Shown here: positions 1 to 9,885 of the stretch, piece by piece
How the letters are laid out: each line of letters starts with the position of its first letter
How positions within the stretch are numbered: the stretch's first letter is position 1
Assembly (NCBI GenBank): GCA_007922225.1
Contig: ML680041.1
Location: forward strand, 709,550-773,549
Reading direction: 5' to 3'
Source: Emydura subglobosa
Taxonomy: Eukaryota > Chordata > Testudines > Chelidae
DNA: 64,000 bases
Position numbers and translations under genes: made by a program
The notes under the pieces: generated by a model
What the model saw: only the letters and a program-made list of their open reading frames with translations
The model's database searches: none
What the model was told of the DNA's origin: nothing

Positions 1-95
1 ATACACCGGAGAGTTCAGCTGTGAATACTGGAAGACAGAGTCTGGGTGTGAGATCGTCTCAGAGAGGAGCCAAACCATCTACATAACAGTGACAG
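1..95 (+). CDS. IGR1 Ig exon, 3' part only
   Basis: The C-terminal third of an Ig domain, cut by the window edge. It shows the YTGEFSCEYW cysteine strand and ends TVT before a GT donor at 96, in phase 1. It matches the ends of the exons at 1167 and 2537, so it is the first visible unit of the tandem exon array. Confidence 0.8.
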
Positions 96-3000
96 GTCAG
101 AGCCCTTACCCCTGCTGTTTGCTCACCCCATGTCTGGGTATCTCTGCTCCACCTAAAGGGTGAGACACAACCTGATCACACAGCTCCAGACAGGTCCACC
201 CAACAGGTCAGATTCAACCCCATCTCTGGTCAGTGTCACTGCTTGGGTCTCTGGAGAAGCTGGGTATACTGGGGTGCAGTGGGAGGGGGTCAGTGGTATG
301 GGAATGGGATGGTGTCTCCCAGACAACCAGTAGAAGTTACTTCAATTTGTCGCAGTATTTGATCCCCTGGGGGTGTTCAAGTCAAATCCAGATTCAGGGC
401 CAGGATTCTAAAACTGGACAGTATCATGGAAACATGGATCCCAGGACAGATGGGATGAGTGAATGTCTAGCCTGACCCCTGTTGAACATGAGCCGTGGAG
501 CAGCCCTGAATTAACCCTGTTTGGACCAAGGCTGGTCGTTTAGAAAAGGCACCCCGTCTTGATTGAAAACTCACCAGTAACGGAGCAGGCTCTCCCCCTC
601 TGGGTGCTGACAGCCGGGACATAGGTCATCTGGCCTGATCGTCGGGGCAGGGCAGGAACAGGGACGTAGAGCAGGAGCAGGGCAGGAACCAGAATAGGGC
701 TGGGTGTGGACCAGGACCAGGGTTGAAGGGGGATGGCAGGAGCCAGACACAGAGCAGGATGTCACGCAGCAGCAGAACGTCACAGCTGCTCAGACGCCCA
801 CCAGCCAGCTTGGTGATTACTTGTCTTCCGCAGAAGGCGACGGTGTCCCCACAGGCTGCCTATGGGGCCTGACCTCCCGGGATTACAGAGGAGCTGCTTC
901 ATTTGTCTGCCTTGCTGGGGAGGAGGGAGCATCCGAGACCCTGCTCCCCCTGGCCCTGGGCTCTAGAAGCTGGAGACTTTTGTAAGGGGGCACCAAAGCT
1001 GTGTAGTGGGGTTGAGACTTCAAGGCATGGAGAGCAGGAGGGTAGAAGTGATGGGTGGTGCTTCCTGAGGGGACAGCAACTTTCTGCACACCGAGGGTGT
1101 TATTTACTTGACTGCAGCATCATTTGTAAATAATTTTCTCTCTGTTCTTCCCCGCCCCGCTTCCAGCCCGTCCTCCTGCCCCCAAACTCACTGTGACCCC
1201 ACAGCACCAGATCTTCATAAGTGGTGAATCCGTGACCCTGACGTGCTCAGCCCCCAGCACATCCACCTTATCCGGGATCCGATTCTTCAGGGACAGCCAG
1301 AAAATCCCCCCCAGGGACATACGCTGGTCTCCAGCCAGTTACACCAACACACTTCAACTGCCAGAGGTGTCTGGATCACACATCGGAGCGTACAGCTGTG
1401 AATACTGGAAGTCAGAGTCTGGGCGAGAGATCCCCTCAGAGAGGAGCCAACCCATCTCCATAGCAGTGACAGGTCAGACCCCTTTCCTGAGCTGTTTGCT
1501 CACCCTGTGGCTGGGAATCTCTGCTCCAGGTAGGGGATGAGATACAGCCTGGTCACTCAGCTCAGGACAAGTCCAGCAACCAGGGCAGATTCAACCCCCA
1601 TCTCTGGTCAGTGTCACTGCTTGGTTCTCTGGAGAAGCTGGGTACTTTGGGGTGCTGTGGGAGGGGTCATTGATATGGGAATGGGGGGGGGGATTTTCCC
1701 CCAGACAACCAGTAGAATTTGCTTCAATTTGTGGCTGTATTTTATCCCCTGGGGGTGTTCAAGTGAAATCCAGATTCAGGGCCAGGATTTTAAAATTGGA
1801 CTTTATCAATGAAACATGGATCCCAGGTCAGAAGGGATGAGTGATCGTCTGTCTAGCCTGACCCCTCTCGAACACAAGCCGTGGAGCAGCACTGAATTAA
1901 TCCCCGCTTGGACTAGGGTGGGTCTTTTAGAAAAGACACCCAGTCGTGAATGAAAGCTCACCAGTAATGCAACACCCTCTGCCACGATCTGGGTGTCGGA
2001 AGCAGGGACATAGGTCATCTGGCCTAGTTGTCAGTGCAGGGCAGGAACAGGGAACTAGAGCAGGAGCAGGTTGAAGGCAGATGGCCCGAGCCAGGCACAG
2101 AGCAGGGTGTCACGGAGCAGCAGGACGTCACAGCTGCTCAGACGCCCACCAGCTTGGTGATTACCTGTCTTCAGCAGGAGGCGCCAGCCAGCCAGTTGAC
2201 CCGAGGTCTTGGGTATCCACACAGGCTGCCTTATGTGGCCTGACCTGCCGGGATTACTGGGGACTTGCTTCATCTGTCTGCCTTGCTGGTCAGGACGGAG
2301 CATCCGAGACCCTGCTCCCCCTGGCTCTGGGCCCTACAACCTGGAGACCTTTGTTAGGGGGCACCAAAGATGTGTAGTGGGGTTGGCACTGCAAGGTGTC
2401 GAGAGCAGGGGGAAGAAGCGATGGGTGAGGCTTCCTGAGGGGGCAGGAACTTACTTCACACCAAGGGCTGTTATTTACTTGACCGGACCATCATTCCTAA
2501 AGAATTTTCTCTCTGTCTTTCCCCACCTCCTTCCATCCCGTCCTTCTGTCCCCACACTCACTCTGAGCCCACCGCACCAGATCTTCATCGTGGGTGAATC
2601 CGTGACCTTGACGTGCTCAGCTCCCAGCACATCCACCCTGTCCGGGGTCTGGTTCTTCAAAGACAACCAGGCAATTGAATCCAGGGAGCTCCCCTGGTCT
2701 GTGGTCAGTTACTCTGTCGCTCTTCAGCTGCCAGGGGTATCTGGATCGTACAGAGGAGCGTACAGCTGTGAATATTGGACGAATGTGTATGGGCGAGAGA
2801 TCCCCTCACAGAGAAGCCAACCCATCTCCATAACAGTTACCGGTGAGACCCCTTTCCTCAGCTGTTTGCTAGCCCTGTGGCTGGGTATCTCTGCTCCAGG
2901 TAGGGGGTGAGACACAGCCTGGTCACTCACCTCCAGACAGGTCCACCCACCAGGTCAGATTCAATCACCGTCTCTTTTCAGTGTCACTGCTTGGGTCTCT

Positions 3001-6000
3001 GGAGAGGCTGGTTACTTTAGGGTGCAGTGGTAGGGGGTCATGGGAATGGGGGGGCATCTCCCAGACAACCAATTGAAGTTGCTCCAATTTCTGGCCAGAT
3101 TTGATCCCCTGGGGGTATTCAATTGAAATCCAGATTTAGGGCCGGATTCTGAAATTAGACAATATCATGAAAACGTGGATCCCAGGCCGGAAGGGACGAG
3201 TGAACGTCTAGCCCGACCCCTGTCGAATGCAAGCTGTGGAGCAGCCCTGAATAAATCCCTGTGTGGACTAGGGTGGGTTTTTACAAAAGGCACCCAGTCT
3301 AGACTGAAAACTCACCAGTACTGGAGCACCCTCCGCCCCCCCTCTGCATCCCGGAAACAGAGACATCGCTCATCTGGCCTGATCGTTGGAGCAAGGCAGG
3401 AATTAGGCAGAAGTGTGGCAGAAAATGGGACCAGGATGGGAGCAGAGCAGGATTGGAGGTGGATGGCAGGAGCAGGGTCTCACACAGCAGCAGGACATCA
3501 CAGCTACTCAGACACCCGCCAGCCACATCATTGCTTGGCTTCAGGATCAGGTATCAGCCTTGGGTATCCCCACAGGCCATCCTATGGGTGCTGACCTGCT
3601 GGGCTCACTGAGGAGCTGTTTCATCTGTCAGACTCAGAGTGGAGGAGGGAACCTCTGAAACCCTGGTCCCCCCGGCCCTGGGCTTTAGAAACTGGAGACC
3701 ATTGGCAGGGGGGAATCAAAGCTGCGTAGAGGGTTTGAAGCTGCAAGGCATGAAGGGCAGGTGGGGGGAAGCGATGGGTGGGGCTGGCTGAGGGGGCAGG
3801 AATTTACTTCACACCGGGCGCTACTTTTTACTTCATTGGGGCATCATTTGTAAACTACGATCTCTGCATCTTCCCCCACCCACCATCCAGCCCATCCGTC
3901 TGCCCCCAAACCCATCCCGCATCCACAGTACCTGGTCTTAATAAGGGGTGAATCCGAGCCTCTGATGTGCTCAGCTCCCAACACGTCCAACCTATCCGGG
4001 ATCTGGTTCTTCAGGGATGGCCAGAAAATTGGCCTCAAATAATGCTTCTCACCTACAGATGGTTACACCGACTTCCTTCAGCTGCCAGGGGTGTCTGGAT
4101 TGCACTCCGGAGCATACAGCTGTGAGCACTGGAAGAAAGTGTCTGCACGAGAGATAATCTCGGAGAGGATGCAACCCATCTCCATATCACAGCCCCGTAT
4201 TTGTATCTGAAGGAATCTGTCCCCACCCTGTATCCTGGCTCCCACTCGTACCTCTGGGGAGACCCTCAGGATCCTGAAATGAAACAAGAGGCTCTGGAGA
4301 GAGAACACACGTCAGCTCCACGTACATTAAATTCTGTTCCCCATGTTCACTTTCTCCCCTCACCATGTCCCTGCTGACCCTCCCCTTTGCTGCTCCCTTC
4401 AGATCCACCTCCCCAGCCGGAGCTGAGCGTGGATCCCCCGTCTGGAACAGTGAAGAAAGGGCTCTCCCTGAATATCACCTGCACGGTCCCTGGTGGCGCC
4501 AGCGAGCAGAGGTTTCATTTCTACAAGGACGGAGCCGAGATCATCCCTGGGCTTTCGGGGTTTCAGATCAGCAGCACAGATCCTGGCATCATCTCTGTGA
4601 ACACCTCTGTGTTAAGCATCCTGAACACTGGTCCCAACAACACCGGGGAATACACCTGTAGATACAAGAAGAATGTGAGCGGGAGGTGGGTCCTGTCCCT
4701 TGGCAGCCGGGCTATGAACATCACCATGAGCGGCATCAACACAGGTGAGATTTCCCTCATATCTTAAATCAGCTCCATGGGTCACCTGCACTGGAGGAAA
4801 AAAGGGAGGTCAGACGAGGTGACACTTGTCACATAGAGACAGAAAACAAAGTGCAGATGAAAATCCCTCTTCTCCCCCCAGTCCCTTTCTATCTATGATA
4901 CTTCAATGGCCCAAGTATCCAACCACCTCACAATGTTGTTAATGGATTACACCCCTCAGTGCCAATTTCAGAGATGAGGAAAGGCGGCAAGGAGAGGATA
5001 AGTCCCGCAGGTGACCTGTTTTAGAGATGGAAATTGAGCCCTGATACCCCATGTCCAAGGCCAGCCCCATAACCATTCGACCATCCTTCCCCTCTTTGGA
5101 AGAAGAAACAGGCTATTGCAGACGGAACGTGCCAGGGACAACATGGAGAAGGATTGTCCCAGCAAATCTGTTGCAAGGGCGGATTCCTTTGTGGGTCAGA
5201 GTCTTTCCTCAGGGCTGTCTAGCTGTTCTCATGTCCTCTTTCCTCCCTTTTCTTGGTCTCTTACATGAACAGGGCCATTCCATCGCCGTGATATTCTGTT
5301 GCTGGCAACAGGTGGCATCTTGCTTCTGGCTGGAATCCTGGCTGCTGTCATCTGCTGCTTCAGGAGGAAGAAAAGAGGTGCGTGAAAGGAAGCGAGGGGC
5401 TGTGATCTCCCATCTGCACCCTCGGTAGTGTCTAACCAGAAACTAGTATCTAGATGTCAGGTTAAATAGTTTTACACCATTAACAACCACCAAGCACCCT
5501 ACCATGGTGTGGGTATGGAAACCAAATCTAAAATATGCATGGTAAATGAGGTATTTACCCTTCAACGAGAAGGGAAGGTGAGAACCCTGATCCCTGGGCC
5601 AGATTTCTTCTCAGGTCGTTAGGGTTAGTTGTTACGGTTATGGCTAAGCAATAGAATTTAAGTTAGATGTGAGCACAAAGATCATCCGTTGTGGTTACCA
5701 TTAAGATTAAATGAGGGGTAAAATGGTTAAAAACTTCCAGTATCTCCGTGACTTCAGGCTCGGGAAATGTATAGTTAAAACAATACAGAGCAAGTATTGA
5801 ACCTGTTTGCACCCTATGCTGGGGTAGGAGCCACGAAATCACACATTTACTGAAATCAATGAGCACAAAATCGGGTTTAACGTCATCTTTCTTAAGGTCG
5901 CTCATTATAGCTAGGCTTTTCCTCACAATCTCTCACCACTTCAGCTACTGCGTTCTCCTCTGGTTCTGTTTCAGGTCAAAAACTTCAGGAAAGCACCAAG

Positions 6001-7277
6001 GGATCTGAGGGCAGAGAATGCACCAGTAATCTGGATCCCAGTCACGATAATAAGGGATCAAAAGCTATGGATGCTGGAGCAGAGCAAAGGGAACAGGTAA
6101 CATGAATTGATTTACAGGCTAAGCTTTAAAACCAGCACAATCCAACCACCTCGAAACTGCATGGCCAGAATCTTTTACCTAATCCGGAAGTGCAGCCATG
6201 TCTCTGATGGAGGCTAGCCAGACAACAGCAGCCAGGAGATGCTGCACATTTGATGCAGAAGGAAGGGCTGGAAATTGGCCATCCCTTTCCCCATCACCCC
6301 AAACCTCCAGTGAATCACATAAATGTAGGGCTGGAAGGAACCTCAAGAAGTCATTTAGTCCATTTCCCTATGCCGAGATAGGATTACTTAAATCTAGAGC
6401 AACCCTACAGGTGATTGTCCAACTGTTCTTAACAACCTCCAATGATGGAGATTTCACAACCTCCCTAGGTCACCTGTTCCAATGCTCAACCACCCTCAGA
6501 CATGAGGAAAAGCTTTCTAACTCTATCTTAAATCTGCCTTGCCAAAGCTTAAGCCTATTTTGTCTTGTCCTACCTTCAGTGGACATGGAGAACCATCCAT
6601 CACCGTTTTATTTATAACATCATCTTAGAAGATGGTTATCATTTCCCCCCTCAGCCTCTTCGTCTCTAGAATAGACATGCCCTGTTCTTTCACCCTCTCT
6701 AGTTTGTTTACATCTTTCTTACAGTGAGTCCCTAGTAACTGAACACCGCACGCCATCCGAGTCCTCACACGAGTCCTGTAGAACAGGACACTTACCTGCT
6801 GTATCTTACTTACGACATCCCGGAATGATACTAGCTTTTTTTTACACCATCATCGTGTTGTTGACTCAAATGCACTCTGTGCTCCACTAGAACACCTTTT
6901 CTGCTGCCATGACATTACACCCCTTTTTATGCTGGCAACCCTAATTTTCCCTTATGACGTGGAGCACTTTCCACTTCATTGAATTTCATCCTATTTATTT
7001 GAGGGCCAATATCCAATGTTTCCAGATCACTTTGAGCTGAGTTTATAGGCATATCGTCCACTCCATCATCCAAGTAGTTCGTGTCCGCACAGCCCCTCCC
7101 CCTCACCATTTCTCTTTCCTCCCACACCAGGGCTCAGAAGTCACCTACGCACTCATACCACTCTCAGCCTTGGAAGCCCACACCACCCAGTCTAAAACCG
7201 AGGCCCAGCCTGCTGAAGAGGAACATGTGCTGTATAGCAAGGTGGTGAAAAAGCATGTTCAGAAGCCAGATAAATAA
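1..7277 (+). CDS. IGR1: ITIM-bearing Ig-like receptor gene, 5' end outside window
   Basis: This is a predicted type I leukocyte surface receptor of the KIR/LILR type, inhibitory by its tail. The exons that look usable are 1..95, 1167..1472, 4403..4744, 5273..5377, 5975..6096 and 7131..7277, joined in phases 1,1,1,1,0. They give 371 codons plus a stop from the window edge. Exons at 2537 and 3891 are damaged but, being phase 1-1, can be skipped without changing frame. The order is Ig domains, a membrane segment without a charged residue in its core, and a tail with ITIMs VTYALI and VLYSKV, which by family knowledge would recruit SHP-1/SHP-2. The leader and any further distal domains lie left of the window. 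It converges on IGR2, and its 3' half is an inverted copy of IGR4's. Confidence 0.82.
1167..1472 (+). CDS. IGR1 Ig-domain exon
   Basis: A phase 1-1 exon of 306 nt with acceptor ttccag at 1161-1166 and donor gtcaga. The domain has its first cysteine in VTLTCSAP and its second in AYSCEYW, with the GREIPSERSQPISI edge that recurs in this array. The reading frame is intact. Confidence 0.85.
2537..2842 (+). pseudogene. IGR1 Ig exon with lost splice acceptor
   Basis: The 306-nt open Ig exon is a close copy of the exon at 1167, with both cysteines (VTLTCSAP, AYSCEYW) and a good donor at 2843. The acceptor position reads ttccat (2531-2536) instead of ttccag. The nearest upstream AG (2501-2502) would enter in phase 0 rather than 1, and the AG inside ctctgag also has the wrong phase. 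The exon is probably skipped unless AT is an assembly or allele difference. Confidence 0.6.
3891..4190 (+). pseudogene. IGR1 Ig pseudoexon (stop codon, donor lost)
   Basis: The acceptor ccatccag is good and the Ig frame is recognisable (SGIWFFRDGQ, then AYSCEHWKK). However, a TAA stop lies in frame at 4040-4042 and the expected acag|gt donor near 4190 is missing. This is a decayed fourth unit of the tandem array. Confidence 0.75.
4403..4744 (+). CDS. IGR1 membrane-proximal Ig exon
   Basis: A 342-nt phase 1-1 exon after the cttcag acceptor at 4397-4402. It shows LSLNITCTVP and EYTCRYKKN cysteines, the FHFYKDGAE core strand, and N-glycosylation sequons NIT, NTS, NNT and NVS. It is of the same subtype as the membrane-proximal domains of IGR2 and IGR3 (GFQIS..DPGI), not that of IGR4 or IGR5. 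Confidence 0.88.
5273..5377 (+). CDS. IGR1 transmembrane exon
   Basis: A 105-nt exon encoding a short juxtamembrane stretch (PFHRRD), a hydrophobic helix (ILLLATGGILLLAGILAAVI) and a basic stop-transfer (RRKKR). The site that is Arg in IGR2, IGR3 and IGR4 is Leu here, so no FcRgamma contact is expected. Confidence 0.88.
5975..6096 (+). CDS. IGR1 cytoplasmic exon 1
   Basis: A 122-nt exon that enters in phase 1 and leaves in phase 0. It encodes 40 polar residues beginning GQKLQESTKGSEG and contains no tyrosine, so it acts as a spacer to the ITIM exon. The IGR4 counterpart at 29085 has the same length. Confidence 0.82.
6305..7085 (-). mobile_element. CR1 LINE 3' fragment in IGR1 tail intron
   Basis: The left end is ggctggaaggaacctcaaga, then gtcatttagtcc, the CR1 3' end in reverse; the body continues to about 7085. 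It shares its insertion site with the IGR4 copy. Confidence 0.75.
7131..7277 (+). CDS. IGR1 ITIM exon and stop
   Basis: A 147-nt terminal exon with two ITIM-fitting hexamers, VTYALI (7140-7157) and VLYSKV (7227-7244), about 29 residues apart, then TAA at 7275. Two spaced ITIMs are the usual arrangement of SHP-recruiting receptors. Confidence 0.88.
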   Translation, partial: GSEVTYALIPLSALEAHTTQSKTEAQPAEEEHVLYSKVVKKHVQKPDK

Positions 7278-8152
7278 GGAGGTGAAACCCTCTCCAAGTC
7301 TCTCTGCATATTCTTCCGGTCTTCCAGGAATCTCTACACTTAACTGTTTATATTCCAAAAGCATATGGAAATATGTTAGGAAGGTGGTTGATAAACAAGA
7401 CGGGCCTAGACAAAGGAATGTGGATTTGCGTGTCTGCATGGATCAAGCCAACTGGCAGCTAAGAAAAACAGCGTGGCTTCTATGACGCTGCTAAGTCTGA
7501 TACCCATTCTTGCCCAGGATGCAGGCATTAGCTAAGAATTAACAATCTCATTGCCAGGTCAACTGTGTGCTCAAAATAGATAGTAGATATTAGTCTGATA
7601 AGAATGTCTTCCGGGTTTAGAATCTATGAAATGCTTGCATAAGACTGCCTGCATTAAGCTTGCTGAACATTTGTATATTCCATGGTTTAAGGTGGTAGAT
7701 AAGTGTCTGCTTTGAAACTGACAATGACTATAGACTGGAGAAAAGTACTAATTTGCCACAGGAGGTGTTATTTCCTGCCCAACAAAGAAAGGCCCAACAG
7801 ATACCAGGGAAGCCACTGGAGAACATTAGAGGTCAAAAACAGTTAGTTCATTGCGACCCCTCAAGAGGAGACACATCCACCCTCTTGAACACTGGAGGAA
7901 GGGAATCAAAATCCCTGACAAGAAGCACCTGCATCCTTTTAGCTGTTTGATCTCTGAATGGTCAGAGATTCTGAACTGAAACCAGAGATCCCCAGGGGCT
8001 GCCTCCTAGGTTTGCCATGAAAGACACTTTGAATTGACAGAGCACTAAACATCTGTCACTCTACAGATTTTCAGGGTAACTCGATGGTATGGATAGGTTT
8101 GCTTCCTTTACACTATGGATAACTCTCCAATTCCTTTTTCCTAGTTAATAAA
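7278..8152 (+). other. IGR1 3' UTR with poly(A) signal
   Basis: The sequence is homologous to the 3' flank of IGR4 in inverted orientation. The AATAAA at 8147-8152 lies about 870 nt past the stop, the same spacing seen in IGR2, IGR3 and IGR4. No gene is seen here. Confidence 0.6.
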
Positions 8153-8893
8153 GCTTTGGCAATTTTATTCCAGGATTGGCTCAAGAGTTGTCTTTGGTGT
8201 AGGATCTCAAGTGACAGCTGATCTGGGTCAAGTCTCTAGGGACGGGAAGCAACAAAAATGTGGTGTGATTTTTGGTGTACATCACCATTATCACTAAGCC
8301 CAGTTTGTCTGAGTGGCAAGAAAGACTGTAGGGATGAAGGGGACCGTGTGCGACTCCACGATAAGGCTGTTAGAGTGATCCAGGAATCCACATTTGTTAC
8401 TGGCTTGGTGAAATATTTGGAGGGCGTTTGCCCTGTTTTCTACAATCTGCACCATGAGTTTCCACAGAGCAGTGCCCAGCTGGGACTCTCAACCCTCCTA
8501 CTCTAACCCACCTGATCCCACTCCTCTCCCTGGGTGCTTTTCCATGTTTTGATGCCGTAGCTCTCTGGCTGGATGCTTCTGCCCAGTAAGCAAACCAATA
8601 CTGAGAGTCTGCGATCAACGGCTCCAATATCCTGTTCCGTACACCCTGGCCACGGTCTGGTCTCCACCATCCTTGGTTACTACTACCCAAGGACCCCAAC
8701 AAGCCCCACCTTAATTTCCCCCAAACAATCCACCCTCAAATGTCGATCCCTCTTCTGGAGCTTCCAGAGAAATAATATGGTTCACTCGCTCCTTTAAAGA
8801 GACAATGCCCAGCTGCTAGCCATGTTAACTGGAGTTACCAATGACTTGAATTCAAACCCAGCACTAGGTTGCTTTAGTTTTAAAAAAACCAAG
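8153..8893. other. Intergenic spacer between convergent IGR1 and IGR2
   Basis: No coding exon is recognised. Both ends match the IGR3/IGR4 spacer (26085-26994) in inverted orientation, so the spacer was duplicated together with the flanking genes. Confidence 0.6.
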
Positions 8894-9790
8894 TTTATTA
8901 ACAACTGGCCATGGGTTAAGTGATACCAGGTTAAATCAAACCACGCTAGAGATGGGTATAAGAAAATCACAGTGAAAATGCACAGCTGAAAGGCTAAAAC
9001 TCAGTCAAAAAAGTACAGCCTTCGTTCAAGATACTTTTGCTCACCGATGATGCATGGTCCAGCCTGGGGGACTGGCTCTTGGTCAGGATCTACCACTGAG
9101 GTGTTGGTTTCCCTTTTTGTCTTAGGATAACCCTCTCTCTGTCATCCTGTAGAGCCTGTCTCTTTAAGTTCATTGGCTGTAGTTGATGAAGCATGAAGGT
9201 CTGCTGGGGATGCCATCTCCAGCCCCTGCTAATAGTTGAGTCATCACCTCCTCTTTTTGGTGGCTCGATGGCTTTGTTTACTTCTTATGTACCTTGCAAT
9301 TCTCTTGCCAATGGTCACCATGCTTCATTTGTATTCCAGACTTCGGCAGATCTGCTTCTCCTTTGCTCAATTACAGACTTTAAAGAGACTAGTGGAGCAT
9401 GGCCATAACTCCATCGGTGGCGTTGTCACATAGTTTCCATGGTGCTGTTATTGAGCTTCGCAAAGCACAGTTTGTACACACATCATTGCAGTAGCATGTG
9501 GGTGGGAATACAGAGTTGCCTGAATTCACATTGGGCAAGCAAACATCATGCATGAGCACTGTGCAGCTGCGGCCATGCCCCACCTCAGACATGGCTGCAT
9601 TTCTGTAGGCTACTGAAGTGTTCGTGGTGCTAGAACCCTTTCAGATGCTGTGGATGTTTGTCAGATCTCACTCTTGGCCTTTCAACCAGAACGTCCCCCA
9701 CCAGGCTGGAATTCCAGGGCAGAGACTGCACCCAAAACGGTTCACCTCGTGGAGAGAGTCTTAGGCAGGAAACACACCAGAAACCTGGGT
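8894..9790 (-). other. IGR2 3' UTR with poly(A) signal
   Basis: TTTATT at 8894-8899 reads AATAAA on the minus strand, about 890 nt past the IGR2 stop. The segment 9190-9790 matches the IGR3 3' flank (25212-25800) in inverted orientation. Confidence 0.6.
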
Positions 9791-9885
9791 CTAGAAGCAG
9801 CAGTGGGTGATGAGGAAGATGAGGCCGTTGATGAGGAAGAAGGAGCCACCCACTGCCAGCTCCCGGACCCAGAGGTACCTGCTAG
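9791..9885 (-). CDS. IGR2 transmembrane exon, no tail
   Basis: A 95-nt terminal exon. After RYLWVRELAVGG comes a hydrophobic run through FFLINGLIFLI, then THCCF and TAG at 9793-9791. The Arg sits at the outer edge of the membrane segment, as in the LIR or LVR step of FcalphaR and GPVI. Confidence 0.85.

Noticed and set aside
2501..2502. Upstream AG as a substitute acceptor for exon 2537
   Set aside because: It precedes the pyrimidine tract and enters in phase 0, which would break the join with the phase-1 donor at 1473.
5663..5926. 87-codon minus-strand frame in the IGR1 tail intron
   Set aside because: AT-rich intron; the matching IGR4 intron does not keep the frame.
7140..7244. Reading the paired tyrosines of the IGR1 tail as an ITAM
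   Set aside because: Spacing is about 29 residues and the hexamers fit V-x-Y-x-x-I/V; an ITAM needs YxxL/I repeats 6-8 residues apart.
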